The position numbers and the translations under genes were made by a program. A DNA stretch of 64,000 bases from Ilex aquifolium (Eukaryota > Streptophyta > Magnoliopsida > Aquifoliales > Aquifoliaceae): the NCBI GenBank assembly GCA_951799425.1, contig OX637395.1, forward strand, positions 11,014,451 through 11,078,450. The letters run 5' to 3'. A model generated the notes under the pieces. The model had not been told where the DNA came from and made no database searches. It worked only from the letters and a program-made list of their open reading frames with translations. Positions 10,815 to 22,571 of the stretch are shown here, piece after piece (positions within the stretch are counted from its first letter, which is position 1; each line of letters opens with the position of its first letter).

Positions 10815-10837
10815 GAGAGAGAGAGAGAGAGAGAGAA
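10815..10837 (+). repeat. (GA)n microsatellite
   Basis: An uninterrupted GA dinucleotide run. The paralogous site near 46588 has a shorter run in the same flanking sequence, so the array has changed length since that duplication. Confidence 0.9.
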
Positions 10838-10862
10838 AGATTGTGCTAAACATATTAATCAC

Positions 10863-11385
10863 TGGTGGAGCCGGAGCCAGTCATGGTCCACAAGTCCAGG
10901 GGGGCAAATGCCCAACCAAAATTTTTTTAAACTAATATTACCTTTATACATTTGATATATTTTTTCATAAAATTTTATTGTGCGCACCCTATCATTTTGT
11001 GTACATCAATTGAAATAAACTCACACGTAAAAGACTATGAATTTCGGACCTATTTTGAACATGATACAAACACGTTTGAATAAGTTTTGGGATATATTGG
11101 GATCATTTAGTTATTTAAAAAAAAAATATTATGGGATAATTAGTTATTATATAAAAATTAGGGTCATTGTATAATAAACTGTATGGTCATTTTGTAAGTA
11201 CATAAAAAATTGGTTTCACAACTTTAAATTGCAAAAAATTTTGATTTTAAAGAATTCTGAATTATCAAATATGATGTAAATAAATATAAGTGTATCCTAT
11301 TATTTGTATCCATAGAAAAAAAATTATAAATTATAACTAAAGTGTCCACCCAAGAACAAATTTCTGGCTTCGCCTCTAGTAGCAA
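10863..11385. mobile_element. Possible short non-autonomous DNA element
   Basis: The left edge CTGGTGGAGCCGGAGCCAG and the inverse of the right edge CTGGCTTCGCCTCTAGTAG match at about 13 of 19 positions, bounding an AT-rich 520-bp interior with no ORF. No convincing target duplication is seen. The paralogous region at 46.6 kb seems to lack it. It could also be debris of a larger element. Confidence 0.3.
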
Positions 11386-11389
11386 TGAT

Positions 11390-12910
11390 GAAAGAAGTAT
11401 TTATTTTAGTATTTAGCAATGAACTAATTTGTTTTCTGGCATTTATTTGGTTAATTAGCATAAAAAATTAATAAGAAGGTTGCAAAAAAAATTCATTCTA
11501 TTGTTTGAAAAGCAAGAAAGTTGCAAGAGAGTTTTTTTAATTCTTCAAATTACCCCTTACCTATATTAACTGTTACAATTGGAGAGTACAAAAATTAGAA
11601 GAAAAACTTTTTAATTTTCTAAATTACCCTTATTCATATTATTCATGTAAAGGTAATGTATTATTACAAATTTTATCACAATGAGATTGTTTGATCACAG
11701 AAGGATGATGTAAATTGAAAGAAAAAAAAAAATTAAGTGAAAGGAAAAAATAATATTATATGAATTTAAATAGAATGATTTTTTTCAATAATTTTGGAAA
11801 AATATACTTTATAATTGGAAAATGTGATATATTTATACTTATACAAATTATCCTTTACCCATTAGAAACTGTGAATTCCTGTTTTTTTTTTCCAATGAAC
11901 AGAAAGATCTTACTTTAGGATGTAAATCTCTGTTTAAACTAAATGAATTAGGATGTGTTTATTAACCCAAATTCTGCACTTAAAATAAATGTATTTGACA
12001 TTTATTAATTAAGTTTGTTTGATAACTAAAATTTGAATATCTTAATATATTAAGTATTGTTTAAAAATATGCTAAAATATTAAGTAGGAGATCTCTTAAT
12101 TAATTTTGAAAACAGAAAAACGCTCAACAAAAGCATTTTTAATAATATTTATAATATGATAATTCTACTCCAAAATATTTCACAATCTTTTTAAAACTCT
12201 AATTATTCTTCTCTCCAAAATCCCTAATATCAATCCTCCTCACCACCGTTTCTTTTTTCTGCCGTCTTCTTCAGCGATCACACACATACATGCAAGTTAC
12301 TTCTTCCCTTTTAATAATCTTTGTATTCTAGTTGTAATTTTTAAAATTTATGACAATTGACAGCTTTATGTGATCAATTTAACTTAAATTAATTTTATTA
12401 TTATGCATACTGCAATATGATTTGTGATGTAAATTAAAATGATTTGATATATCGTAATTTTTTATTAGATAAAAATATATTTTAAATATAAAGAGTGAAA
12501 GGATAAAACTGAAAATTAATTTATTTTTAGACATTAGTTCTGTGTAATTATCAAACAGCTCAATTCGGTATTTAAATTTAAATAGATACCAAACAGTCTA
12601 TAAATTCAGATTTTAGCTTTCAATTTTTAGACTCTACTTTCAGTTTTATTAAACAACACCTTAATTACCCTCTTTTATTGACCAACTCAACACAGTATTT
12701 CTTTCACGTCACCAAACTGACCTTTGCATCAACTAGTACTCACTTGTCTTAGAAACATTCTTTTTTTTTTTTAGTTCAACGATGAGAGTTGTTCGAATCA
12801 ATTTACGTATATTTTGACAAATTTTTTTCTTAGTTTGGTCAAATGCAAGTCATGCACGTCAGAACAAAGGTCGGAGATAAACTCCTCATGGTCTGACCCC
12901 AATAAGTTAC
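11390..12910. other. Intergenic, no gene seen
   Basis: AT-rich sequence with many short A/T tracts and no long or motif-bearing frame on either strand. The last 150 bases before 12911 are unique relative to the second copy of the direct repeat that begins there. Confidence 0.5.
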
Positions 12911-13985
12911 TAAGATTCGAATTCAAAAAGTTTAGATTTATAACTCGTCTCTATTACCATATTAGTTACCTTGAAGTTTAACCTTCCAGAAACCTTCACC
13001 CATCTACCATGAAACCTCTCTTTCTCTCTCTCTCTCACTCTCTCTCTTTCTCTCTATTAACCAAACAACAAAAAAACAAGATAAAGGACCTCGGAGATGC
13101 AAATCTGGCAATAGAACTCTTCCACGACGCCTTCGTCGGGGACAAGGAGGTCTCCGTCGTCGCCACTGCAATCGAACATGTAATTAGGAAGATCGATTGG
13201 CCAGCGGGGGAATAGCTTCTGTTTTGCAGTTGTTAATTGTGGGCAGAATGGTTAAAGTCTGAATTGGGTAGTTTGCGAGAAAATCTGCCATGATCAGGAG
13301 TCCTCTTTCCTACATTTTCTGCCATATTTCGTGCTAAACGAACGCAGAGAATCTGAATTTTTTTTCTATTTTCACTCACTTTCCACCACTTCCATGCTAA
13401 ACAAACGAATCCTTATAAGCTATAGTAAATGGTATGGTGTAAGTGTGAGCTTGGGATTAAAGGAAAAGTACAAGGTAAGGACAAATATGATCAATTAGGA
13501 CTTTGAATATGGTTCTTTTATGCTGCCCTCAAGGACGTGCATAAGAAGGTCTTTGTCGATTCCTATATTTTATTCACTTGCTATTTTATCTATTGATTCC
13601 TGAAATATAAAAGAATTTTTTTTAAGGATTAATAGTAATTTTGGTCTCTAAAGTATGCATTTTTTTTTGTTAGTTCTTCATTGTATCAATTTTGTCAATT
13701 TTGTCCCTAAAATATTGAATACGTGTCACTTTGGTCCCTAATCAGACAATCCGTAAATTTTTTTTGACATAAATGACCACGTGTAATTTTTTTAGACGAT
13801 ATCACGTGCCCAACATGTGATCATTCCGTCAAAAACTTAACGGTTCATCTATGTAGAACCAAATGATACGAATTGAATACTTTTGGGGTCAAATTGATAA
13901 AATTAATATAATGACGACTAAACAGATAAAAAATACATATTTTAATAACCAAAAGTGATTTTAAAATAACCAAAAGTGATATTTT
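12911..13985 (+). repeat. 1.05-kb direct repeat flanking Copia-1, left copy
   Basis: This starts at TAAGATTCGAATTC and is repeated almost unchanged at 18693-19742. It contains a (CT)n tract, a GC-richer segment near 13080-13215 that looks coding-like in one frame (FVGDKEVSVVATAIEHVIRK) and a MITE at its right end. The 68-codon frame opened by ATG 13009 is shifted in the other copy by a change in CT repeat length, so it is not called. The right end (13945-13985) has a local 22-bp duplication of ATAACCAAAAGTGAT just before it joins Copia sequence. The repeat lacks TG...CA ends and is unrelated to the Copia LTR. Confidence 0.9.
13626..13985. mobile_element. MITE, truncated copy
   Basis: Same element as 19410-19742. 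The left end GGATTAATAG is intact. The right end runs directly into Copia LTR sequence at the shared AACC, so the right target duplication is missing. There is no coding capacity. Confidence 0.7.
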
Positions 13986-14194
13986 AACCGTTTGGCTTGA
14001 ATAGCATAAAATCAAATTTAAGGTACTTAATGCTATTCTTGAATATTCACAATAAATCAAATTTAAGGTACTAGATATTATTCTTGAATATTCACAATAA
14101 ATAGGATAAAAATCTGTAACTGAAAATTTCAAAATTTAAACATAATTTCAATGAAAATTCAATTGAAGTTTTTAAACTTAATTTTATTCTTACA
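13986..14194 (-). repeat. 3' LTR remnant of Copia-1
   Basis: It matches the end of the Copia-2 LTR from AACCGTTTGGCTTGAATAGC to the terminal TTCTTACA. It is followed by ATCCCCCACAAG, the complement of the polypurine tract. Confidence 0.88.
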
Positions 14195-14773
14195 ATCCCC
14201 CACAAGTTTTTTAACTTCAAAATATCTCAAATATTTTACTTATACTTTAATATAGAAAATATGAGCAACTATTATATTGTGCAACAGATGTAGGTGTCTT
14301 TCGAACTTGAACCTCACTTAGTGTTGACAGTCTCCGTCCGAAGAATCATAGTAACCAAAGGCTTGAACTAGACCCTTTGAACCAGAGTTCAACATGTCAC
14401 ACACACAGTACCGATATTGGTCAGAATTCGCGGGTCAGTGCTATTAATGGTCATGCACTTGATCTTGATTCTCATGAGAGTTTCTAGAGAATAGCCCATT
14501 TCTCATAGTTGCGGCCTCACAACTACTCTCACTTAGGTGAGCCCTCCAAGGGTACATGTGCACAATACCCTATAGGAGTGTTCCTGCCTCGGTCTCATTC
14601 AGGGTATAATCCTTCCTTACCGTCACACTACATATGCAGTTCTGCCATAAGGATGAGCAGGAAAATATCTCCTCTTGGATATTTCCTAAATAACAGTGCT
14701 AATGAGTCACGCAGTATAGATTGTTTCTACCCATTAAACTTCCTTCATGGGGTCCCCAATCATAGAAGTTGGG

Positions 14774-16124
14774 TTACCTCCCTAGGTGATTCCCTTGTGG
14801 GCTTAAGTCCATCCCCCTCGACAGTTCTGAGACAGCTTTCCTCGAAAGCCCTTTAGTTAGCAGATCAGCTATATTTAGTTCAGACATCACAAAGTCTAGT
14901 GAGATTATGTTTTTACTCAGCATTTTCTTTATTGATTTATATCTCACTTGTATATGTCTATTCATCTTTTTATTATTATGATTTTGCTTCACAAGCTCAA
15001 TCACTGTCTTACTATCACAATGTAATGAAATGGCAGGTATGTGTTTTTCTACTAGAGGTATCTCTAGTAATAAATTCTTTATCCACTCTGCCTCAGCACA
15101 CGTGGTATCTAGGGCTATAAGTTCTGACTCCATAGTACTTCTTGATATTAGGGTTTGTTTTTTAGATCCCCAAGATATGGCTGCTCCTCCTAACAACAAG
15201 ACATAGCCAGTAGTAGATTTTATATCTAAACTATCGGTGATCCAATTCGCATCACTAAAGCCCTCAACTACACTAGGAAATCCACTATAACATAAAGAGT
15301 AGTCTAAGGTTCCTTTAAGATATTTAAAGACTCTCTCTAAGGCAACCCAATGCTCTTTACTAGGACTATGTGTATATCTACTTAGTCTCCCTACGACATG
15401 CGAGATATCAGGTCTAGACTTATTTGCTATGTATAATAAAGATCCAATTATTTGTGAATACTTCAATTGTGAAATCGGTTCTCCTTTATTTTTCTTCAAA
15501 TGTACATGAGGATCATATGGTGTTGATACAGACTTACTATCATAAAAACCAAACTTTTTCAACATTTTCTCTATGGTGCTAGACTGACTTAGAGATATTT
15601 CATTAGATGTTTTCTCTATTTTCATTCCCAAGACTATATAGGCTTCTCCCAAATCTTTCATATCAAACTTAGTAGATAAATAAGATTTAACATCATTAAC
15701 GACCTCCAAGTTTGTCCCAAAAATTAGTATATCATCTACATAGAGACATAAAATCACACAAACAATATCACTATCCTTGTAGTATAAAAATTTATCACTT
15801 TCATTAATTTTAAAACCATACTCTAGAATTACTTTATCAAACTTCTCATGCCACTGTTTAGGAGCTTGTTTAAGGCCATATAAAGACTTCACTAACTTAC
15901 AAACCATATGTTCTTATCCTTTTACCATAAACCCCTCAGGTTGTTCCATATATATCTCTTCATCTAAATCCCCATTTAGAAAAGCAGTCTTGACATCCAT
16001 TTGATGTATTACTAAGTTATGGATAGACGCTAGGGCTACTAGTACTCTAATAGTAGTGATACTAGTCATAGACGAGTATGTCAAAATAATCTATCCCTTT
16101 CTTTTGAGTAAATCCTTTAGCCAC
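14774..16124 (-). pseudogene. Copia-1 reverse transcriptase and RNase H
   Basis: The main open segment is 14774-15907 (377 codons). It has SLYGLKQAPKQWHEKFD, the catalytic YVDDILIFGTN, then the Copia RNase H features RYTHSPSKEHW, FSDANW, SRSTMESELIALDTTCAEAEW and DLLTKGLSRKAV. RT copies the element RNA into DNA inside the virus-like particle and RNase H removes the template. The N-terminal part of RT (VKTAF...DEEIYMEQPEG region) lies upstream at 15908-16124 in other frames with stops, so the polyprotein is broken. About 580 bp of untranslated sequence separates its stop from the polypurine tract. Confidence 0.9.
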
Positions 16125-17142
16125 CTATCTAGCTTTATATTTATCTATACTCCCATCGGGTTTTAGTTTCTTCTTGAATATCCACTTACACCCAATAGCT
16201 TTGCTTCCAGGAGGCAATTCTACTATCTCCCAAGTATTATTAAGCAATATATATTCAATTTCACTATTAATAGCCTCCTTCCAAAAAGGTGCATCTATAA
16301 AAGACATAGCTTCTTTATATGTCGTTGGCTCTCCTTCTACTAGAAAAGTAAAAAATCCTTCTCCCAAGTCCTTTTCTATTCTTGGTCTTTTACTTCTCCT
16401 TAACTCTACATGTTGTTCTATATTTTTCTCTATGGGAGCAATAGAACTAGTAGAAGGTTGATCACTAGTTGAAAGTGTTTCTCTTACTTGACTAGGCATT
16501 GTATTTTTAAAAGGAAAAATATCTACACAAAATGTAGCATCTCTAGATTCAATTATAGTATTGTTTGAAATTCCACTAATTTTCGAGTTAATAACTAGGA
16601 ATCTATTAGCGCTACTATTTTGGGCATATCCTACAGAGACTGTATCTACGGTCTTAGGACCTATTTTCTTTCTCTTTGGTTCGGGAATAGCTACCTTAGC
16701 TAAACAACCACACATTTTCATGATGCTAAGGTTAGGAACTCTTCCCTTCCATATCTCATATGGAGTTTTCTTATTATCTTTAACATATACTCTATTCCAG
16801 ATGAAACAAGCACTAAGTATAGCTTCCCCCCACAAATTATCAAATAAGCCGGAACTAGTGAACATTGAATTTACCATATCCATTAAGGTTCTATTCTTTC
16901 TTTTAGCTACCCCATTTGATTGAGGAGAATAAGGAGGAGTCACTTCACGTATGTTCTTCACAAAATGTACTAAGGTCAGTTAGAGTATATTCACCTCCTC
17001 TATCGGACATTAGTCTTTTCACTTTTCTCTCTAATTGATTTTCAACCTCATTTTTATATATCTTAAACTTATTAAATACTTCATCTTTGTTCTTAATAAG
17101 GTAAATATAACAATATTTAGAACAATCATCTATAAAAGTCAC
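16125..17142 (-). pseudogene. Copia-1 integrase core and C-terminal region
   Basis: Two overlapping frames (16945-17142 and 16125-16961) give the core FIDDCSKYCYIYLIKNKDEV and SDRGGEYT with the second catalytic Asp, then PPYSPQSNGVAKRKNRTLMD, LWGEAILSACFIWNRV and KTPYEIWKGRVPNLS. The sequence runs into the start of RT ([10 protein letters not shown]...[14 protein letters not shown]). The third acidic residue of the DDE triad, usually Glu in NGVAERKNR, is Lys here, in both Copia copies. The frame break between the two segments also disables it. Confidence 0.9.
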
Positions 17143-17205
17143 AAAATATTTATTTTCGGCTCTTGTTGGCGGTATACTAGAATCACATACATCACTATGT
17201 ATAAG

Positions 17206-17976
17206 TTATAGAAGTTGGGTATTCCTTTCTACGCTTTTATGGGGTTTTCTAGTTTGTTTGGCTTTTACGCAAATTTCACATTTATGTTTAAAATCTACAT
17301 GAGATTTGGGAATAAGATTGAGATCCATTATCCTTTTGATTTTCTTTAGACTTATGTGTCCTAATCTTCCATGCCATACATTGCAAGATTCAACATTGAA
17401 AACTTGATGAGAAATTTCATTAACTTCCGAAAGTACATTCAATTTAAATAAACCATCACAAATATATCCTTTGCCTACAAATATATCATTCCTAGTTATC
17501 ACAACTTTATTTGACTCCATTACAACCTTATAACCTTGTTGGACTAAGGACGACCCACTAACTAAATTTCTTCTAACTTCAGGAACATGTCGCACTCCCT
17601 TCAAGATCAATGTCTTCCCATATGTCATCTTTAACTCTATGTCTCCAATTCCAAGTACTTGTGCGATGGAATCATTTCCTAGCGTTACACTTCCTCCACT
17701 TGATTTCTGATAAGATTTAAATAAATCACGATCAAAGCAAACATGTATATTAGCCCTAGAGTCTAACCACCAATCTTTGTCTTGATAGGTAAAGTTAACT
17801 AGGGAACGATTATACCTAAAGGAGGCTTCGGCAGAATTATCTCCATCCACTAGAACATTGACTTGGGCTCTTGGATCTCTTTGATTTGGCTTGGGCTTTG
17901 GCTTATACGGTTCAGTCTTCTTGTAGTAGCAATCCTTAGCCAAGTGATTGGTTTGTCCACAAACAAAGCAAGGCAT
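17206..17976 (-). pseudogene. Copia-1 zinc knuckle, protease and integrase N-terminus
   Basis: A 256-codon frame begins with the gag zinc knuckle CFVCGQTNHLAKDC and a K/P-rich linker. The protease region follows, WWLDSRANIHVC, where the usual catalytic DSGA is DSRA (a G-to-R change; Copia-2 keeps DSGA). Then come the GAG-pre-integrase zinc-binding residues WHGRLGHIS and CEICVKAKQTRKPH. It ends at a stop at 17206 before the integrase core. The mutated protease would not mature the polyprotein. Confidence 0.88.
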
Positions 17977-17989
17977 CCTCTCTCTCTCT

Positions 17990-18668
17990 CTAAGCCCTTG
18001 AACTTATTATTATTATTATTGTTGTTGTTTTGATAGTTTTGTTTTTTACCATTATTAGGACGACCATTAAACCTCTTCCCCTAGGTCGGAAATTGTTATG
18101 GTTGTTGTTACTATTTTCCACTAGGTTTACATTAGGGGGTCTCTCATTTTGTGAGTTTGTACCAACCCTATGCTTCTCTTCAACCCTAAGCACGTTTATA
18201 GTTTGGGTTAAGGTTAACTCTCCTTGCTTATGCCTAAGGGTCTTAGCAAAATTATCCCAAGAAGGTGGAAGTTTGTCAATTAAGCTTGAAACTTTAAAAT
18301 CTTCACTAAATGTAGTTCCACCCTTTTCAATTTTCCTCAAAAATTCTTGATATTCATGAATTTGATCACCAACGGGTTTATTCTCCACCATTTTATAACT
18401 ATTAAAATTAGAGATCATAAACCATTTAATTCCTGCATCAACAAATCCCATACTTAGCCTGTAAAGTGTTCCAAAGTTCTTTAGCGGTTGTCGTAGTATT
18501 ATGGTAGACATCATAAAGATGATCAAAAAGAGCACTTAGAATTCTATTATGACAATGGTATTCGATTTGTTCAGGGGTATACCATGAAGAGGACACTTGA
18601 CTAGATTGAGGCTCTTCTATAGCAGAAATTAAGCCTAGTACGGTCAACCAATATTGAACTTGTTTCTG
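17990..18668 (-). pseudogene. Copia-1 gag (capsid region)
   Basis: Overlapping frames 18438-18647 and 17990-18535 contain EQIEYHCHNRILSALFDHLY, LWNTLQAKYG, KPVGDQIHEYQEFLRKIEKG, FSEDFKVSSLIDKLPPSWDN and LRHKQGELTLTQ, typical of UBN2-type Copia gag. A short deletion relative to Copia-2 (near 18072) removes part of the Arg/Asn-rich region before the zinc knuckle. Upstream sequence ends abruptly at 18692 at the direct repeat. Confidence 0.88.
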
Positions 18669-18692
18669 CCACCTACAAAAATGTTGACTCCA

Positions 18693-19742
18693 TAAGATTC
18701 GAATTCAAAAAGTTTAGATTTATAACTCGTCTCTATTACCATATTAGCTACCTTGAAGTTTAACCTTCCAGAAACCTTCACCCATCTACCATGAAACCTC
18801 TCTTTCTCTCTCTCTCTCTCACTCTCTCTCTTTCTCTCTATTAACCCAACAACAAAAAAACAAGATAAAGGACCTCGGAGATGCAAATCTGGCAATAGAA
18901 CCCTTCCACGACGCCTTCGTCGGGGACAAGGAGGTCTCCGTCGTCGCCACTGCAATCGAACATGTAATTAGGAAGATCGATTGGCCAGCGGGGGAATAGC
19001 TTCTGTTTTGCAGTTGTTAATTGTGGGCAGAATGGTTAAAGTCTGAATTGGGTAGTTTGCGAGAAAATCTGCCATGATCAGGAGTCCTCTTTCCTACATT
19101 TTCTGCCATATTTCGTGCCAAACGAACGCAGAGAATCTGAATTTTTTTTCTATTTTCACTCACTTTCCACCACTTCCATGCTAAACAAACGAATCCTTAT
19201 AAGCTATAGTAAATGGTATGGTGTAAGTGTGAGCTTGGGATTAAAGGAAAAGTACAAGGTAAGGACAAATATGATCAATTAGGACTTTGAATATGGTTCT
19301 TTTATGCTGCCCTCGAGGACGTGCATAAGAAGGTCTTTGTCGATTCCTATATTTTATTCACTTGCTATTTTATCTATTGATTCCTGAAATATAAAAGAAT
19401 TTTTTTTAAGGATTAATAGCAATTTTGGTCTCTAAAGTATGTATTTTTTTTTGTTAGTTCTTCATTGTATCAATTTTGTCCCTAAAATATTGAATACGTG
19501 TCACTTTGGTTCCTAATCAGACAATCCGTAAAATTTTTTTGACATAAATGACCACGTGTAATTTTTTTAGACGGTATCACGTGCCCAACATGTGATTATT
19601 CCATCAAAAACTTAACGGTCCATCTATGTAGGACCAAATGATACGAATTGAATATTTTTGGGGTCAAATTGATAAAATTGATATAATGAGGACTAAACAG
19701 ACAAAAAAATACATATTTTAATAATCAAAAGTGATATTAACC
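18693..19742 (+). repeat. 1.05-kb direct repeat flanking Copia-1, right copy
   Basis: Almost identical to 12911-13985. Its right end coincides with the right end of the MITE and is followed by a T-run, AA and the natural host continuation ATGTGTATAG. That continuation is also recognisable in the paralogue near 47860, which suggests this copy is the ancestral location and the left one is the secondary copy. Confidence 0.9.
19410..19742. mobile_element. MITE of 333 bp, complete copy
   Basis: Imperfect terminal inverted repeats of about 40 bp (GGATTAATAGCAATTTTGG at the left; the inverse of TCAAAAGTGATATTAACC at the right). The flanks are T-runs ending in AA (19400-19409 and 19743-19754), consistent with a T-rich target duplication of about 10 bp. 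The related sequence at about 47850-47875 reads straight through without the element. A Mutator-type MITE fits, but family assignment is uncertain. Confidence 0.7.
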
Positions 19743-19759
19743 TTTTTTTTTTAATGTGT

Positions 19760-21540
19760 ATAGATATATCACCATTAAAATGAACAACCAACTATTATAA
19801 CAAACCCATATAAGAAATAATAATACATGGAAATTTAAAACATCCACCGAGTAATGAAGAAAAATCCGAAAAGTTAATGGCTAGATACCGAAAAAAATAT
19901 TGATCCAAGTAGACATAATAAAAAGTATTTGGCATGACTTCCCAAAAGTTAATGGCTAGATACCGAAAAAAATATGGCCACATATTTGAAAGGTTAACTT
20001 TGGAAACACATCAACCGTCAAAAAAATACTTTGGAAGCACATTAGTTACAGGAAAATGGAAAATTTTAAATGACACCTATTGTAGATTAATGTAATTTTA
20101 TGGACACTCCTTGTAATTTTTGAAATATTACTATATTCCATTGTAAATTTATGTCCATTTCTCAATGTACCTCTGTCATTAGGATCGTCACGGACAACTT
20201 AAAAGAAACAATTACAAGAATAGCACCATTTTACAATTTTATTACTGATTTATGGCAGTTTCAAACTAATTTACCAAACTGTGACATTTTTTAAAAGCAA
20301 AGTCAATCCTACGTTTTAGAGTAAAACAGACTCACCAATTACGCTTTTTGATGAAAAACAGAATCAACAATACCGATTTCATGAAGGATCATTCTTTTAT
20401 AATAATGTGTCATAGTTATAGAAAGTCGAGTTGTTAACCCCGTTAATTTTCTCAAGAAAGCAGGGTTGTTGAATTTGTTTCTTAATCAAAATTTTCCCAA
20501 TTTTCCATTTTTTTTATCCAAACTTTTCCTCCTTTCTATATCCACTTTTTCTTATAAGTTCCATTCAACATAACGTTTCATAGAGAAAATAATTTGTTTT
20601 TCATAAGTAGCATTTTTATTGAATTTAACCAAAAATAAAACAATGGTATTAAATTAAACATTAAAATGCTACAAGAAACTAGACATCATGATCAGATAAA
20701 CTTAATATCCCATAGAACATAAACACTGATGAAAACAAATGGTACTAAAGGAAATAGTTTTCAACCAAATAGTACAATGCCCTTAAAAGATTTAAGGGTC
20801 ACATATTTTTCTCTAAGTGGACCATGTTCATAGCAACATAGCGGTTTACCACACACACACAAACTAGTAGGTAGATATTTTTTGAAGTTATCATCACTTG
20901 AATCAGTAAAGTCGGAAAGATCAAGGTTGTTTCCTCTAAAATTTTAATAATGGCATTGTTAGAATTGAAATGCTCAATTTTTGCATATTTAATTGCATGA
21001 AAATGATCAAACCGACGTTGAATTTAATCATTTTCATGTTTAAGTCTTGCTATGATCTCGTCATGATTGGTTGAGTTCCATGGATGGTATACATCAACCA
21101 AACGTGTCTTTGGTACTGATATTCCGTGCCAACGACAATATTCTTGAAGTTCACAATATTTATCATAGAACGCTCATCACCTCAGTGTTCATTCTATATG
21201 AGCACCCCAGAGGCGGATTATAGGTTGCAGACCCAATAATTACATGGCCAACGTGTCCTAAAGAGTCATGATTGTTGATGGGCTTATTGTGGAACTCACA
21301 CTTTCATCTATATCATGTTACACCACTGTAATATGTCCATAACAAGGCATTATGTTTCATGATGATGGTCGGTCATTTGATCTTTGACGATGGTTGCGTG
21401 TATATGAACTACGTCATTGATTGCACAATGAAAAACGTTTGTTGGTTTAGCTGGAATGCTTATTTGATGTGTGCCTAGCCATTTTTTTCCATGTTTTACA
21501 CTGATAGGACTGATGCTTTATATAGGCGTGGTTAAGGATC
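19760..21540. other. Intergenic, old debris, no gene called
   Basis: Two near-identical 30-base stretches occur at about 19873-19905 and 19945-19978 (GTTAATGGCTAGATACCGAA). Around 20825-20870 a minus-strand frame reads LCVCGKPLCCYEHGPLREKY, a short cysteine-containing piece that might be a worn zinc-finger remnant, but stops surround it. Nothing else was recognised. Confidence 0.4.
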
Positions 21541-21549
21541 TTTATACCA

Positions 21550-21815
21550 ATGACATTGTTAAATATTTGAAATGACTTGACACTGATAAAGTCACGATAT
21601 GACTTGACACTAATAAAGGCAGCATATGACTAAGCACCGCCAAAGTCAGGATATGACATTGATAACACTTCAAAAGTAGACATGACATTGATTAAAGGCC
21701 TAATATTAGTTATACATGACAATGGTTACACAAATAACACTGATAAAGTAAAGATATGACTAAGCACATATAACACTGAAAAAACGGAAAAGACTAAACA
21801 CCAAATAGATATGAC
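21550..21815 (+). repeat. Degenerate short tandem repeat
   Basis: The motif TGAC(TT)GACACTGATAAAGTCA(C/G)GATATGAC recurs with drift roughly every 30-40 bases, with units near 21570, 21600, 21630, 21680, 21735 and 21765. It is non-coding. Confidence 0.6.
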
Positions 21816-22289
21816 AATACGTATTGTGCATTACATTTTGTATTCTTCATCTTACATATATTCATCTGATAAGTATTGTTCATTATTCAAGACATTATTA
21901 CACTCGGTAGATGTTAACTCTCTCCCATATGCAGTTCCTATCATGTCTGTTGCAAGTTGGAGAAAATAATATCAAAACCTGCGCATCAACGTCTCTCCTT
22001 TCGGACTTGACTAAATGTTGATTCATAGTCTTCTTTATTCCTTCTTTGCATCGTTAGTAACCGTCGATGTGGCACCCACAAAATGAAACGCCAGTGCATA
22101 ATGTGTCTGATTTATTAACATGAAATGTCCATTCTTGTCATAGTCCATCATAATACCCTTTGACGTGTGCGACTGTTCGAAACTATTGAGCCTCTGAATG
22201 TAGACATAATTTAGTATATGTAACATGAAGCACGTTTAATGTGTTTATATAGTGGTATTTGCTGAATACAATGCAGGACAAATACAAAA

Positions 22290-22530
22290 TCATGCATTAG
22301 TGGGACTTGAGAGGGTCATAAATTAACCATTATGTAGTTACACAGTGTGTATCAATTCACCAGTATGTAGTTATGTTTCGCCCCAGTGTTGAGTCAATTT
22401 ATCAGTTTGTACTCACACGGTTCTATGTGACTAAGAGGGGCTATAATTACTCACATAATATTTAGTCAATTCACCATTCTGTACTCAAACAATGTTTAGT
22501 CAATTCAACAGTCTCCAGTCACATAGTCAT
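22290..22530 (+). repeat. Second degenerate tandem repeat
   Basis: Variants of AGTCAATTCACCAGTNTGTAGTCACA recur about five times with variable spacing. The motif differs from the 21.6-kb array. Confidence 0.55.
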
Positions 22531-22571
22531 GTTGCAGAGTAACTAAGATTGCCCTAATATCAATGTCATAG

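Larger units (their letters stand above)
13986..18692 (-). mobile_element. Copia-1: truncated Ty1/copia retrotransposon
   Basis: The coding order on the minus strand is gag, protease, integrase, RT and RNase H, the Ty1/copia order. It is closely similar to Copia-2 along its whole length. It keeps only the last 209 bp of the 3' LTR at its left end and stops in the gag leader at the right end, where direct repeat sequence takes over, so it has no 5' LTR and no target duplication. All reading frames are broken. It cannot transpose. Confidence 0.92.

Noticed and set aside
13009-13215. A 68-codon ORF with a Ser/Leu-rich start
   Set aside because: The second copy of the same segment has a different CT repeat length, which shifts the frame; no family was recognised.
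16174-16923. Plus-strand ORFs across the Copia integrase region, and equivalents at 26467-26829
   Set aside because: They are antisense shadows of the minus-strand integrase; the domain evidence is on the minus strand.
12911-19742. The 1.05-kb direct repeats as LTRs of Copia-1
   Set aside because: They have no TG...CA ends and no similarity to the LTRs of the nearly identical Copia-2; the real LTR remnant lies inside at 13986-14194.
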